Source: Dyella caseinilytica (GTDB lineage: Bacteria > Pseudomonadota > Gammaproteobacteria > Xanthomonadales > Rhodanobacteraceae). Taken from it: a stretch of DNA of 64,000 bases. The stretch covers positions 1,488,001-1,552,000 of the forward strand of contig NZ_CP064030.1 in assembly GCF_016865235.1 (NCBI RefSeq), in the 5' to 3' direction. Position 1 is the stretch's first letter. Each line of letters opens with the position of its first letter. Position numbers and translations under genes: made by a program. The notes under the pieces are model-generated. The model did no database searches and was not told the origin of the DNA. It was given only the letters and a program-made list of their open reading frames with translations. Below, in pieces: positions 26,040 through 34,499 of this stretch.

Positions 26040-26885
26040 ATGGGCACTGTTCGTACGAGCCAGAAACATCCCTCTGATGATTTGGGACTCCTGCTGCGTC
26101 ACTGGCGGGAGGTGCGTGGTACCAGCCAACTTGGATTGTCGCTTGATGCCGGCGTTTCACAACGACACTTGAGCTTTATTGAAAGCGGTCGAAGCGCGCC
26201 AAGCCGTCAAGTATTGACCAGTATCGTGCAGTCGCTGGATGTTCCCCTGCGAGAGCGAAACGCTGTTTTTCTCGCTGCCGGCTACGCGCCGGTCTATTCG
26301 GAAACGCCCTGGAATGCGAAGGAGATGCAGGGCATCACTCGTGCGCTTGACCGTATGCTTCGCCAGCACGATCCATTTCCCGCCATGGTCATGGACCGCT
26401 ATTGGAACGTGCTGACTGCCAACGAGTCATCGCCGCGTTTTTTCGGGTCGTTTATCGACATGGCGGCGCGCCATGGGCCGCGCAATATGCTGCATCTCAT
26501 CTTTGATCCCGATGGTATGCGGCCATTCGTTGTGGATTGGGAAACAGTAGCCAGAAGCCTCGTCCAGCGCGTCTATCGCGAAACGGTTGGGCGCGTTCTT
26601 GACGAACAAACGCGCAGTTTGCTCGATGAATTGTTTGCTTACCCTGGCGTTGATCCATCTTGGCGACTGCATGGATCAGTCGGATCTGCTCCAAATCTTC
26701 CCATGATTCCCCTTGGGTTTAATAAAGACGGCAAGATCCTGAGCTATTTTTCGATGGTGACCAGTGTCGGAGCGCCACAGAGTGTCGCAGCGCAAGAGCT
26801 TCGTATTGAGTCCCTGTTCCCCGCGGATGAGGAGACAGAGGTGTTCCATGCAAAGTGGATGTCGAGCAGTCAGAAACAGGACTGA
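26040..26885 (+). CDS. XRE-type regulator with MmyB-like ligand domain
   Basis: 281 residues. N-terminal helix-turn-helix at about residues 14-70 (LGLLLRHWREVRGTSQLGLS, then GVSQRHLSFIESGRSAPS). The rest (about residues 100-270) matches the MmyB-like domain of Streptomyces-type regulators, with MVMDRYWNVLTAN and RNMLHLIFDPDGMRP; this domain has a PAS-like fold thought to bind fatty-acid-like ligands. The ATG at 26040 follows GGGAGATTCAC. It probably controls the preceding CMD-like gene, given the shared direction. Confidence 0.88.
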   Translation: MGTVRTSQKHPSDDLGLLLRHWREVRGTSQLGLSLDAGVSQRHLSFIESGRSAPSRQVLTSIVQSLDVPLRERNAVFLAAGYAPVYSETPWNAKEMQGITRALDRMLRQHDPFPAMVMDRYWNVLTANESSPRFFGSFIDMAARHGPRNMLHLIFDPDGMRPFVVDWETVARSLVQRVYRETVGRVLDEQTRSLLDELFAYPGVDPSWRLHGSVGSAPNLPMIPLGFNKDGKILSYFSMVTSVGAPQSVAAQELRIESLFPADEETEVFHAKWMSSSQKQD

Positions 26886-26946
26886 ATCGATAATCCCTGA
26901 AGCGTCTAGCGAATATTCCGATTCCATAGAGCCTTACCGAACGCCT

Positions 26947-27582
26947 TCAGGGATGACATCCCAATTCGGAATACTTCATCAGCATTTGTCGCTCGGTCAG
27001 ACCCCGTTTAGCGAGTTCCTCATCGGTCATCCGGCTTTTGAATATCGCATCCTTGCAATTCAGTACGTGACCTGTCTCGCTGACTATTTCAGAAATGCTC
27101 GGCGGCGTTTGAACGTGTATCCCTGCTACTTTCACTAACTCACCATCTCCCGGTATGTGGGCTGGTGCGTCTTCATGTGAACGAGTCAGCGCTTGCTCGA
27201 ACTGACTATTTCCATACGGAATAGCCGGTGGCTCAGGCGATTCTTGAGTGACAGGAGCAGGAGAGACCGGTGTAGCCGATGGGTCTGATGGACTGGACGT
27301 GATAACGCGCACCGCGTGCTTCTGCACTTCGACATGCACGGCGGATACGTGTATCGGGTTGGTACGTATCGGTTGTGGCGCCGGTACTTGCTTCGGTTCC
27401 GACAGGTTCACGAAGACAACATGCAGCGGCTCGCTTTCCAGCGTGTCGCGAGGCTTTGGCGGAATCGTCACCCAGATATAAAAGATCAGGTGCAGTATCA
27501 GGGTAAGGGCGATTGCAACGCTGCGAAGAAAAAAAGGTTTGGTTTCTTGCTGCGTAGCATTCCATGCTTTTGATGCTGGCAC
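26947..27582 (-). CDS. Hypothetical inner-membrane-anchored, proline-rich protein
   Basis: 211 residues. One membrane helix near the N-terminus (FFLRSVAIALTLILHLIFYI, about residues 17-36) with a positive N-terminal side, so the rest lies in the periplasm. Then a Pro/Ser-rich linker (SPSDPSATPVSPAPVTQESP) and a small C-terminal domain with two Cys (LNCKDAI and LGCHP). The plan resembles TonB-like energy transducers, but the TonB C-terminal motif is not there. It is divergent from the Rhs gene. Function unknown. Confidence 0.65.
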   Translation of the reverse strand: MPASKAWNATQQETKPFFLRSVAIALTLILHLIFYIWVTIPPKPRDTLESEPLHVVFVNLSEPKQVPAPQPIRTNPIHVSAVHVEVQKHAVRVITSSPSDPSATPVSPAPVTQESPEPPAIPYGNSQFEQALTRSHEDAPAHIPGDGELVKVAGIHVQTPPSISEIVSETGHVLNCKDAIFKSRMTDEELAKRGLTERQMLMKYSELGCHP

Positions 27583-27945
27583 GAGAGTCCCCCCGATAAG
27601 ATCTCACGTAAGACTTGATGGGGGATGTGAAGTTCCCATGGTTCATTACGGTGTCGTGAGGCTGTCGTGGATTCTTGCGAGCTCATGCTGAGCTTCCTTT
27701 TGGGACCACAGCCTCAACGGAGATATTTGAGTGGGCACAGCTCTTCTAAGCGAGCGTAGTTTCTTCGACAGGCTGCAGGCTACAATCGGCTCACCCCAGC
27801 AGTAGCTATGACCTCACCGATCTGGGGTAATGCCTTCACAGGGAACAGGGACAGGGGACAAAGCATGGATGGCTATCGCACCATCATTCCGTCTTTTGCA
27901 ACGGGCCGGTTTGCGGCGTCGCTGGATGTTATAAAGGGGAATCAC
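27583..27945. other. Divergent intergenic region upstream of the rhs gene
   Basis: 363 bases between the divergent hypothetical gene and the chosen rhs start. A TACAAT at 27781-27786 could be a -10 element for rhs with a poor -35. Two ribosome-site-like stretches are present: AGGGGAC before an ATG at 27865 and AAGGGG before the GTG at 27946. I see no further gene or repeat here. Confidence 0.5.
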
Positions 27946-30900
27946 GTGAATCGGTTGCGTAACGCCTTCGGGGCGTGGACAAGTCGTGTCACACCATTAC
28001 TAGTCGCAGGGTTCTTGCTAATGACCTTTGCTGCGGCCGCTCAGGCGCAAGATTGCAGCGCTGCCAACACGCGCTGCGTTGCGCCGATTACAGGACCATG
28101 GCGTTATACGAATACCTTCTATTTCAACAATGTGTCGTTTCCATCGTCTGGAGCACTGATCGATGCCCTTCAAGCGTACATTGTCAAAAGCTACAGCTAC
28201 TATCCGTTCTCCGTTTCATCCGTCTCTCCTATCGACGAATCCGCTTCCGTCCTCGCCGAGCCGCCGCCAGTAAACAACTGCACAAGCGGTGGTTCCTTTA
28301 TGTCGGGTGGCTCCCCGATGGTCGATTGGGGGGTGTGCGCAAAACAGGGGGCTGACTATAAGATTAGCTGGAACAACATCGGAACATTTGTCCTAAACAC
28401 TGCGGGAGGAAACCCTCCTTCCTCGGAGGATGCAATAGAGGGCTCAGACCAGGCCAACCGTCCAGTTGGTTGCCCCGTGAACTACGGTGCTGAGGAATTT
28501 TGCTACATCACGACGACGGCTCTGCAGCCGGACAAGAGCCGCAAGCCGGGCGCTTGCAACAAGTGCCGTCCTTCCACGCCCGATCCGGTAGATATCGCTG
28601 AGGGCTTCATGTGGGAAAACGTCGACGATATCGATGCCACAAGCGGCCCGAGCCTTCAGCGCAACTATAATTCGCAAGCCAACATTATCGTTAGCCTGCA
28701 ACTTAAACCGGCCGAAGGCTTTGGTTATGGCTGGCGTACCAATTACAGCCGCCGCGTGCGTTATACCGCCACTTCCACGCTAACTGGTGCGTATGTCGAG
28801 CGTCCCAGTGGCCAGATCGTTTATTTCAGTCAGAACGCCAGCACCGGCGTTTGGTCCACCGATCCCGATGTCCATAGCATGCTGACCGAGATCCAAAGTA
28901 ACGGCAGCATCAACGGCTGGACCTATTTCGACGAAGACACCGGCGACACCGAAACGTACAACAGCTACGGCAACCTGACCCAGATCGTTCACCTGGGCGG
29001 CCGAGCGCTAACGTTTGCATACGATTCGCAGAACGAATTGATCTCCGTCACGGACGATTTTGGGCGGAGCCTCACGTTTAACTACACCTCACCCAGTGGT
29101 GCCACGTACACTGGAAACGTACAGAGCGTGACCGACAGTGCGGGAAAAGTCTGGACCTACACCTACAACACCTCCAATAACACGTTGACCCAAGTGACGG
29201 CTCCCGATGGCTCGGCCATCGTCTACCACTACGAAAACTCCAATAATCCAGAGCTAGTCACCGGCGAAGGCTACGTGCCGGCCAGTGGTACGGAGGCACG
29301 CTATTCGTGGTTTACCTATGACAACAACAGCCGCGTCACGCAAGGTTATGACGGCGGCAATGCCAATCAAACGGCGCTGACCTACAACGGCAACGGTGCA
29401 GTAACTGTCGTCAACACGCTTTCTGCAAGCCAGACACAAACGCGCAACTACACCTTCAACATCGTGCAAGGCATGTCGAAGCTGGCCAGCATCTCCGGCA
29501 ATTGCGACAGCACTTGCGGACCACAGAGCACTAACTTCGACAGCAGCGGCGACCTGCTTAGTGAAACGGACTTCAACGGTGTCGTTACCAACCACAGCTA
29601 CAGCCCTGATGGGGCGGGCCTGGAAGTTCAACGCATCGAGGCCGCGGGCACGTCGGCACAACGTACCGTGCAGACAGATTGGAACGAAACGCTTCGTCTT
29701 CCTGTCGAGCGGCGCGCGTTGGATATCAACAACAATCTAGTTAGGCGCGAAGATTGGGTCTACAACACTGTTGGGGCAGTGCAAGTGCATTGCTTGATTG
29801 ATCCCACCAACAGCGCTGCCTCCGGTTATAGCTGCAATGCTACGGGCACGGCGCCCGCGGGTGTACGCCGCAGCACTTACACCTACTGCACCGCCGTCGA
29901 CACCGTGCAGTGCCCACTGGTCGGCCTGCTGCTCACCGCCACCGGACCACGCACGGATCTCACCCAAGCCACCACCTACAGCTATTACCTGGCAGCCAGC
30001 GCGGTGAACTGCGGCACCCCCGGCGCGGCCTGCTACCAACCCGGTGACTTGCATACCGTCACCGACGCGGCAGGCCACGTCACCACCGTCGCCTCCTACG
30101 ACGCTGATGGTCGCATCACCAGGCTCACCGACATCAATGGTGTCAACACCGATCTGACCTACACCCCACGCGGCTGGCTGGCGACCCGCACAGTCAACGG
30201 TGCCACCACAACGTTCACCTATACCGCCTACGGAGCGGTGGCCTCTATCGCTGATCCGGATGGCGTGACCACCACCTACGGCTACGACACCGCCCATCGC
30301 TTGAACAAGATCACCGATGCGCTGGGCAACTACATCGTCTACACCCTGGACGCGGCCGGTGACAAAACGGCTGAGCAGGTCTACGACCCCAGCGGCACCT
30401 TGCACAAGGGCCTCACTCGCACCTTCAACACCCTGGGCCAGCTCACCACGGTGGTCGATGGCCTGAGCAACACGGTGTTCAACGCCAACACCAGCACCAG
30501 CTACGACGCCAATGGCAACCTGATCCAAAGCAGCGATGCCCTGGGTATCCAGCGCAAGCTTGGCTACGACGCGCTCAACCGTCTCGTCAGTGCCATCGAC
30601 AACTACAACGGCAGCGATCCGGCCACCCAAAACACCACCACCGGCTACCAATACGACAGCCTGGACCGCCTCACCCAGGTCACTGACCCCAGCAGCCTCG
30701 CCACCACGTATAGCTACGATGGCCTGAGCGATGCGACCGGTCAGGTCAGCCCGGATACCGGCACGACAAACCGCACTTTCGATGCAGCGGGCAACGTCTT
30801 CACCCGCACGGATGCCAAGGGGATCACCGCGACGAATACCTTCGATGTCCTCAATCGCCTAACAAGCACCAGCTACGCCGACACCACGCAGAACGTGACC

Positions 30901-32682
30901 TACACGTACGATGAGGCCAATAGCGTGACCGGGTGCAGCAGCTCGTACCCCACCGGTCGCCTGACCCGGATCATCGAAAACAGCGTCACCACGGTGTACT
31001 GCTATGACGCGTGGGGCCGTGTCATCCAGAAGCAGCAGGTCACCGCGGCGGGCACGGACACCACCGGGTATTCCTACACCGCGGCAGGGCGTCTGAGCGG
31101 CATCGTGTACCCCAGCGGCACGCTGGTGAGCTATGCCCGGGACGGTGATGGCCGCATCCAGACCGTCACGGTGACGCCGCCCGGTGGTACGGCCAGCGCG
31201 GTGGTGAGTAACGTCACCTATCAACCGTTCGGGCCGGTCAGCGGGTATAGCTTGGGCAATGGGCAGGCGATCGCTCGGACCTACGATGCCAACTACAGGC
31301 TAACGGATCTGACAAGTCCAGCGTTCAACTTGCATGTTGCAAGAGACTCGATGGGTGACATCACGGCGATCGGCAATGCAGCTGGCGCCAACCCAGCCAC
31401 AGAGACTTACGCTTACGATCCGCTGTATCGGTTGCTCAGCGTGACCGAAGCTGGCGGCGGTGTGTTGGAGAGCGTGACCTACAACCCGACCGGCGACCGG
31501 CTGAGCAAGGCCGGCTCGGGACTGGATACGGGCACCTACTCGTATAACTCCGGGACGCACCAGCTCAACGCCGTGGGTAATAACGCTTTCAGCGTGGACG
31601 CTGATGGCAACACCACGGCGATGACGCAGGCGGGTAGTACCTACGGTTTCGGGTACAGCGACCGCAACAGGATGACCATTGCGCAAGTGGCTGGCGTTAC
31701 GGTGGGGAACTACACGTACAACGCCTTGGGACAGCGTATCCAGAAGGTTGCCAGTAGTGCGACCGAGCGGTATGACTACAACGAAGCTAGCCAGATGCTG
31801 GGGGAGTACGGCATCACAAATCGGGATTACATATGGCTTGATGGCATCCCAGTGGCCAACGTTGATACGTCAGGGTCGGCCAGCACGATTGCCTACGTAA
31901 CGGCTGACCAACTCGGTACACCACGCGCGATTGCCACCAGCAACGGCACGACCGAGTGGCAGTTGCCGAATCAGGGCAATCCATGGAACGAAGTCTCCCC
32001 GATTTCGAGCGGCTATACGTACAACCTGGGTCTTCCGGGGCAGTATTTTGACGCGGAAACGGGGCAGATGAACTGGGGATTCCGTACCTACAATTCAGGG
32101 TTGGGGCGCTCACCGCAAAGCGATCCGATGGGATTGTTCGGCGGCCAATCGAGCACATATGCCTACGTCGGCAACAATCCGTTAATTAGAACTGATCCAA
32201 AAGGGCTTGCGTGCAATGGTCAAGGCTGTTGGACAACGCCAAATGAGCGACGCTATCTAGAAGGCGGTGATTATCTTGGGTACTACGGCGCAGCATGCTC
32301 GGGTGGTGATAGCTATGCTTGCTTCGCACAGCATGTGGCAGCAAACGACGATTTTATGGGGCACCTTGCAACGAATAGACTGAGTGATGCTATTGATGTT
32401 GAAGCCGAGAGGAATCATCAGTGCTCTGATAAACAAGCGATACTCAATCAGATACGTGAGGATCTAGCAAACGCTTACGCTAACTACCTGCCTAGCTCGG
32501 AGGATCAGGCACGCTGGCCGGTAGCAGAAGATGTTGCTGCCTTCCATTGGGCTGTATTCGCCCAGTTCGGTTTGCCGCCATCAACATTTGGCGGAACACC
32601 GCTTGGTGCGTGGGCTGGCGTAATTGCGCCCGATGTTTGGTGCCCGAATTGCAGTGTTGCAGCGGAGAATGGGCCATGGTGA
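27946..32682 (+). CDS. Secreted RHS/YD-repeat protein with polymorphic C-terminal domain
   Basis: 1578 residues from the GTG at 27946 (AAGGGG seven bases before), which gives a proper signal peptide ending LLMTFAAAAQAQ; an in-frame ATG at 27865 also has a ribosome site but puts 27 residues before it. After a Cys-containing N-terminal domain come about 35 YD repeats (for example YDALNRLVSAIDN) that build the RHS shell. The core ends RSPQSDPMGLFGGQSSTYAY and DPKGL (32194-32208). The last 157 residues are different: low GC, rich in Asp/Glu, with several Cys, no motif I recognise. Such tips are normally toxins released in contact-dependent competition. There is no VgrG or PAAR gene here, and the signal peptide argues for Sec export. 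The next gene overlaps its stop and is the likely immunity gene. Confidence 0.88.
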   Translation: MNRLRNAFGAWTSRVTPLLVAGFLLMTFAAAAQAQDCSAANTRCVAPITGPWRYTNTFYFNNVSFPSSGALIDALQAYIVKSYSYYPFSVSSVSPIDESASVLAEPPPVNNCTSGGSFMSGGSPMVDWGVCAKQGADYKISWNNIGTFVLNTAGGNPPSSEDAIEGSDQANRPVGCPVNYGAEEFCYITTTALQPDKSRKPGACNKCRPSTPDPVDIAEGFMWENVDDIDATSGPSLQRNYNSQANIIVSLQLKPAEGFGYGWRTNYSRRVRYTATSTLTGAYVERPSGQIVYFSQNASTGVWSTDPDVHSMLTEIQSNGSINGWTYFDEDTGDTETYNSYGNLTQIVHLGGRALTFAYDSQNELISVTDDFGRSLTFNYTSPSGATYTGNVQSVTDSAGKVWTYTYNTSNNTLTQVTAPDGSAIVYHYENSNNPELVTGEGYVPASGTEARYSWFTYDNNSRVTQGYDGGNANQTALTYNGNGAVTVVNTLSASQTQTRNYTFNIVQGMSKLASISGNCDSTCGPQSTNFDSSGDLLSETDFNGVVTNHSYSPDGAGLEVQRIEAAGTSAQRTVQTDWNETLRLPVERRALDINNNLVRREDWVYNTVGAVQVHCLIDPTNSAASGYSCNATGTAPAGVRRSTYTYCTAVDTVQCPLVGLLLTATGPRTDLTQATTYSYYLAASAVNCGTPGAACYQPGDLHTVTDAAGHVTTVASYDADGRITRLTDINGVNTDLTYTPRGWLATRTVNGATTTFTYTAYGAVASIADPDGVTTTYGYDTAHRLNKITDALGNYIVYTLDAAGDKTAEQVYDPSGTLHKGLTRTFNTLGQLTTVVDGLSNTVFNANTSTSYDANGNLIQSSDALGIQRKLGYDALNRLVSAIDNYNGSDPATQNTTTGYQYDSLDRLTQVTDPSSLATTYSYDGLSDATGQVSPDTGTTNRTFDAAGNVFTRTDAKGITATNTFDVLNRLTSTSYADTTQNVTYTYDEANSVTGCSSSYPTGRLTRIIENSVTTVYCYDAWGRVIQKQQVTAAGTDTTGYSYTAAGRLSGIVYPSGTLVSYARDGDGRIQTVTVTPPGGTASAVVSNVTYQPFGPVSGYSLGNGQAIARTYDANYRLTDLTSPAFNLHVARDSMGDITAIGNAAGANPATETYAYDPLYRLLSVTEAGGGVLESVTYNPTGDRLSKAGSGLDTGTYSYNSGTHQLNAVGNNAFSVDADGNTTAMTQAGSTYGFGYSDRNRMTIAQVAGVTVGNYTYNALGQRIQKVASSATERYDYNEASQMLGEYGITNRDYIWLDGIPVANVDTSGSASTIAYVTADQLGTPRAIATSNGTTEWQLPNQGNPWNEVSPISSGYTYNLGLPGQYFDAETGQMNWGFRTYNSGLGRSPQSDPMGLFGGQSSTYAYVGNNPLIRTDPKGLACNGQGCWTTPNERRYLEGGDYLGYYGAACSGGDSYACFAQHVAANDDFMGHLATNRLSDAIDVEAERNHQCSDKQAILNQIREDLANAYANYLPSSEDQARWPVAEDVAAFHWAVFAQFGLPPSTFGGTPLGAWAGVIAPDVWCPNCSVAAENGPW

Positions 32683-33188
32683 TAGATCAAGGCAAAAACA
32701 TGAAAAAAGGTATCAAGTCACAAACATCTAAGGCATTTGTTGTGGCATGGATGGCATCAGTTGCAGTGGCGTTTGTAGCTGGCTGCCTTCATTCCATTCA
32801 CATGGAGAGCGGTCATGTTGCTGAGTTTTTGAAAGGCATAATCTCGGGAAACAGAGATGCACTAACTACCTTTTTCCTTGTGGGATTGGTTGCTGCAATA
32901 GCGGCGGCGCTCATTTCTGCGCTGGTCATCGTTTTTATTGCTTGGCCGCTGTATTTGGCAGCGCGGCGACATAGGGTGCTTTCTTTGGCCGCCTACTTGT
33001 TCGCTGGCTTTCTTGTCTCGCTAATCGTGACCGGGATTCTCTTACTCACTCAGCGATACTTAGACCCTTTGCTTCCCAGTGACTATAAGCTTGAAGTCAT
33101 TTCAATTCTGATTGCGGGACCAGTCGCCGCGATGTCGTTCTGGCTATTGGCGCGTCCGGACCGATACAACGATTACCCGAACCAGTAG
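32676..33188 (+). CDS. Four-helix membrane protein, candidate immunity protein of the Rhs tip
   Basis: 170 residues. The ATG at 32676 overlaps the rhs stop by seven bases and has GGAG eight bases before it, inside the rhs reading frame, so the two are translationally coupled. Membrane segments at about residues 20-39, 63-92, 102-124 and 140-159. Overlap with the rhs stop, small size and lower GC than the genomic background are what immunity genes look like; a membrane location would suit a toxin acting at or across the inner membrane. No family is recognised. The next gene looks like a distant paralogue. Confidence 0.7.
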   Translation: MVIDQGKNMKKGIKSQTSKAFVVAWMASVAVAFVAGCLHSIHMESGHVAEFLKGIISGNRDALTTFFLVGLVAAIAAALISALVIVFIAWPLYLAARRHRVLSLAAYLFAGFLVSLIVTGILLLTQRYLDPLLPSDYKLEVISILIAGPVAAMSFWLLARPDRYNDYPNQ

Positions 33189-33245
33189 GCCGTGATCGTC
33201 AACAATGTATGTTATGGATTCTTTCGTGCAATCCATCGCTGAAAG

Positions 33246-33274
33246 TGACCTTGGTGATTGCATCACCAAGGTCA
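33246..33274. repeat. Long perfect hairpin between the two membrane-protein genes
   Basis: TGACCTTGGTGA (33246-33257) pairs completely with TCACCAAGGTCA (33263-33274) over a five-base loop. There is no T-run after it, so it is not a standard terminator. It may be an operator, a transcript-stabilising hairpin or a trace of recombination. It starts 58 bases after the first membrane-protein gene. Confidence 0.7.
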
Positions 33275-33366
33275 TCCACACCGGAGAGGGTTGCCTGAAG
33301 CCTTGCGTGCGCTGTCAAGGACATATCGCCAGGCCCAGGGTCCGCCAATTAGGTAGTTATGCTCAG

Positions 33367-33843
33367 ATGAAACGATCCCAGCATTCACGACCCCTATGGA
33401 TTGGCTTAGTGGCCTGCATTCTGTTCGCGCCGATGCTACTGGCCGGTCTTATGGTCATGTCCCCTTACAGCATCATGATTCCGCCGATCGGTATCCTTCT
33501 TGTTGGCGTACTTATATCGGGTGCTACCACTGTCTTAATCGCGTTGCCACTCGTTCTGTGGCTCCGCAAACGCGGCAAGCTCAGCGCGGTCAATGTGTGC
33601 GCCATGAGTATCCTGATTGGAGCGCTGTTATTCGCAGCATTCAACTTTAATCAGAACTATTTTCCACATATGAAGGACAAATCTTTGGCCTTGTGGATAG
33701 CCGAGCGGGCTGCTTTGAAGTCTATAGTGCCGGGTGGCATTCTGGGTCTTCTATCGGCGGCGGCGCTATGCGTCGGGGCAGGAATAACCGTTCTTCCAAA
33801 CGGCAACCATACTGGGATCAAAGGGGTCAGAAACCTTTTTTAG
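33367..33843 (+). CDS. Second membrane protein, candidate orphan immunity protein
   Basis: 158 residues from the ATG at 33367 (MKRSQHSRPLWIGLVAC); the frame is open for 54 codons upstream but those are hydrophilic and run through the hairpin at 33246. Three or four membrane segments. The middle (LISGATTVLIALPLVLWLRK followed by RGKLS) lines up with the first membrane protein (LISALVIVFIAWPLYLAARR, then HRVLS), so the two are probably diverged copies. Its last dozen codons are formed by the end of a transposon-like remnant (GGGATCAAAGGGGTCAG at 33816-33832), so the original C-terminus may be lost. Confidence 0.6.
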   Translation: MKRSQHSRPLWIGLVACILFAPMLLAGLMVMSPYSIMIPPIGILLVGVLISGATTVLIALPLVLWLRKRGKLSAVNVCAMSILIGALLFAAFNFNQNYFPHMKDKSLALWIAERAALKSIVPGGILGLLSAAALCVGAGITVLPNGNHTGIKGVRNLF

Positions 33844-33929
33844 GGCGCTCACGCGGTCGAATTTTTGCCGCGCACCCAAGTTCAGCTTCAATGATGGCCT
33901 GAAATTGGTTTGTTCGCAGTGCGTGTTGC
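33827..33929 (-). pseudogene. C-terminal remnant of a REP-associated tyrosine transposase
   Basis: On the minus strand the last 33 codons of an open stretch read ALRTNQFQAIIEAELGCAAK, then IRPRERPKKGF and stop, which resembles the basic C-terminus of RAYT (IS200-like, Y1) transposases. Upstream the similarity stops and no catalytic His or Tyr motif is found. Just past the stop is CCCCTTTGATCC, a tail often seen after such genes in Xanthomonadales; GGTCAGAA and TTCTGACC also flank it as an imperfect inverted repeat (33828-33963). The call rests on a short similarity read by eye. Confidence 0.45.
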
Positions 33930-34326
33930 TGTTGAAGATGAGCACGCGGAAAAGTGTTCTGACCCGTTTGTTGCTGCAATTTGGGGAAGATGGCATATCC
34001 ACGGTCAGCTACGAAGACACAGACAGTTTTGCCGTTACCAAGGATTTTCTGAGCCACTATCCGCGACGACTAGAACAGCTCTTTGCCGATCCATAGAGAT
34101 GGTTTGCCAACCCCGATGCGCTAAACAAACAATGAGCCATGAAGGTAGTGCCACGCAGGTGCGTAGGTTTCGCAAACGTCTGATTGACCCGGACGAGCCA
34201 TTTAAATAGACGTCAACACTTCTTGTTGTCCCTTCCGCAACGACGCAGAGTCATTGGTAACGCGCTGAAACAACGAGTGCGTTGACTGATGCAGCTTTTT
34301 GCCCAGCGCAGGGCCTTCAACCTGGA
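33930..34326. other. Gap with no supported gene
   Basis: Between the transposase remnant and the decayed small-RNA copy I find only short frames without plausible ribosome sites or family resemblance. The base composition is mixed. It appears to be decayed sequence at the edge of the Rhs block. Confidence 0.5.
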
Positions 34327-34401
34327 GGCGCGGCATATTCGGTTGATCCGTAGCCCGCAAACTACCGACACCCGACCGCCACCCTTCGGTGTGGCGTTTT
34401 T
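34327..34401 (+). ncRNA. Decayed third copy of the small-RNA family
   Basis: The stretch AGGCGCGGC, then TAGCCCGCA, ACCGACACCCGACCGCC and a terminator (CGCCAC at 34377-34382 with GTGGCG at 34391-34396, then TTTTT) aligns with copy A (AGGCGCCGC, TAGCCCCGCA, ACCGACGCCCGACCGCC). The CAAGGATG core is missing, the first hairpin no longer pairs well, and although TTGCC stands at about the right distance upstream, the -24 TGGCAC is not there. It lies about 520 bases before copy B, so it may be the relic of a tandem duplication. Expression is not expected from a sigma-54 promoter. Confidence 0.45.
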
Positions 34402-34499
34402 CTATGTCTTCAGGGGTTCGAGCCATTATCAGAGCCGATATTAATGGCGCTTTGCGTTTGGCTTGAAGCAGTGCTCTTATTGAAGGTTGGGTATGCACC

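Noticed and set aside
29737..30651. Open frame of 304 codons on the minus strand within rhs
   Set aside because: It is a shadow of the GC-rich repeated YD codons; composition (Gly/Val/Ala) and lack of a ribosome site argue against coding.
33205..33366. Longer start for the second membrane protein (54 extra codons)
   Set aside because: The extension is hydrophilic, runs through the perfect hairpin at 33246 and has no ribosome site; the ATG at 33367 gives a normal membrane-protein N-terminus.
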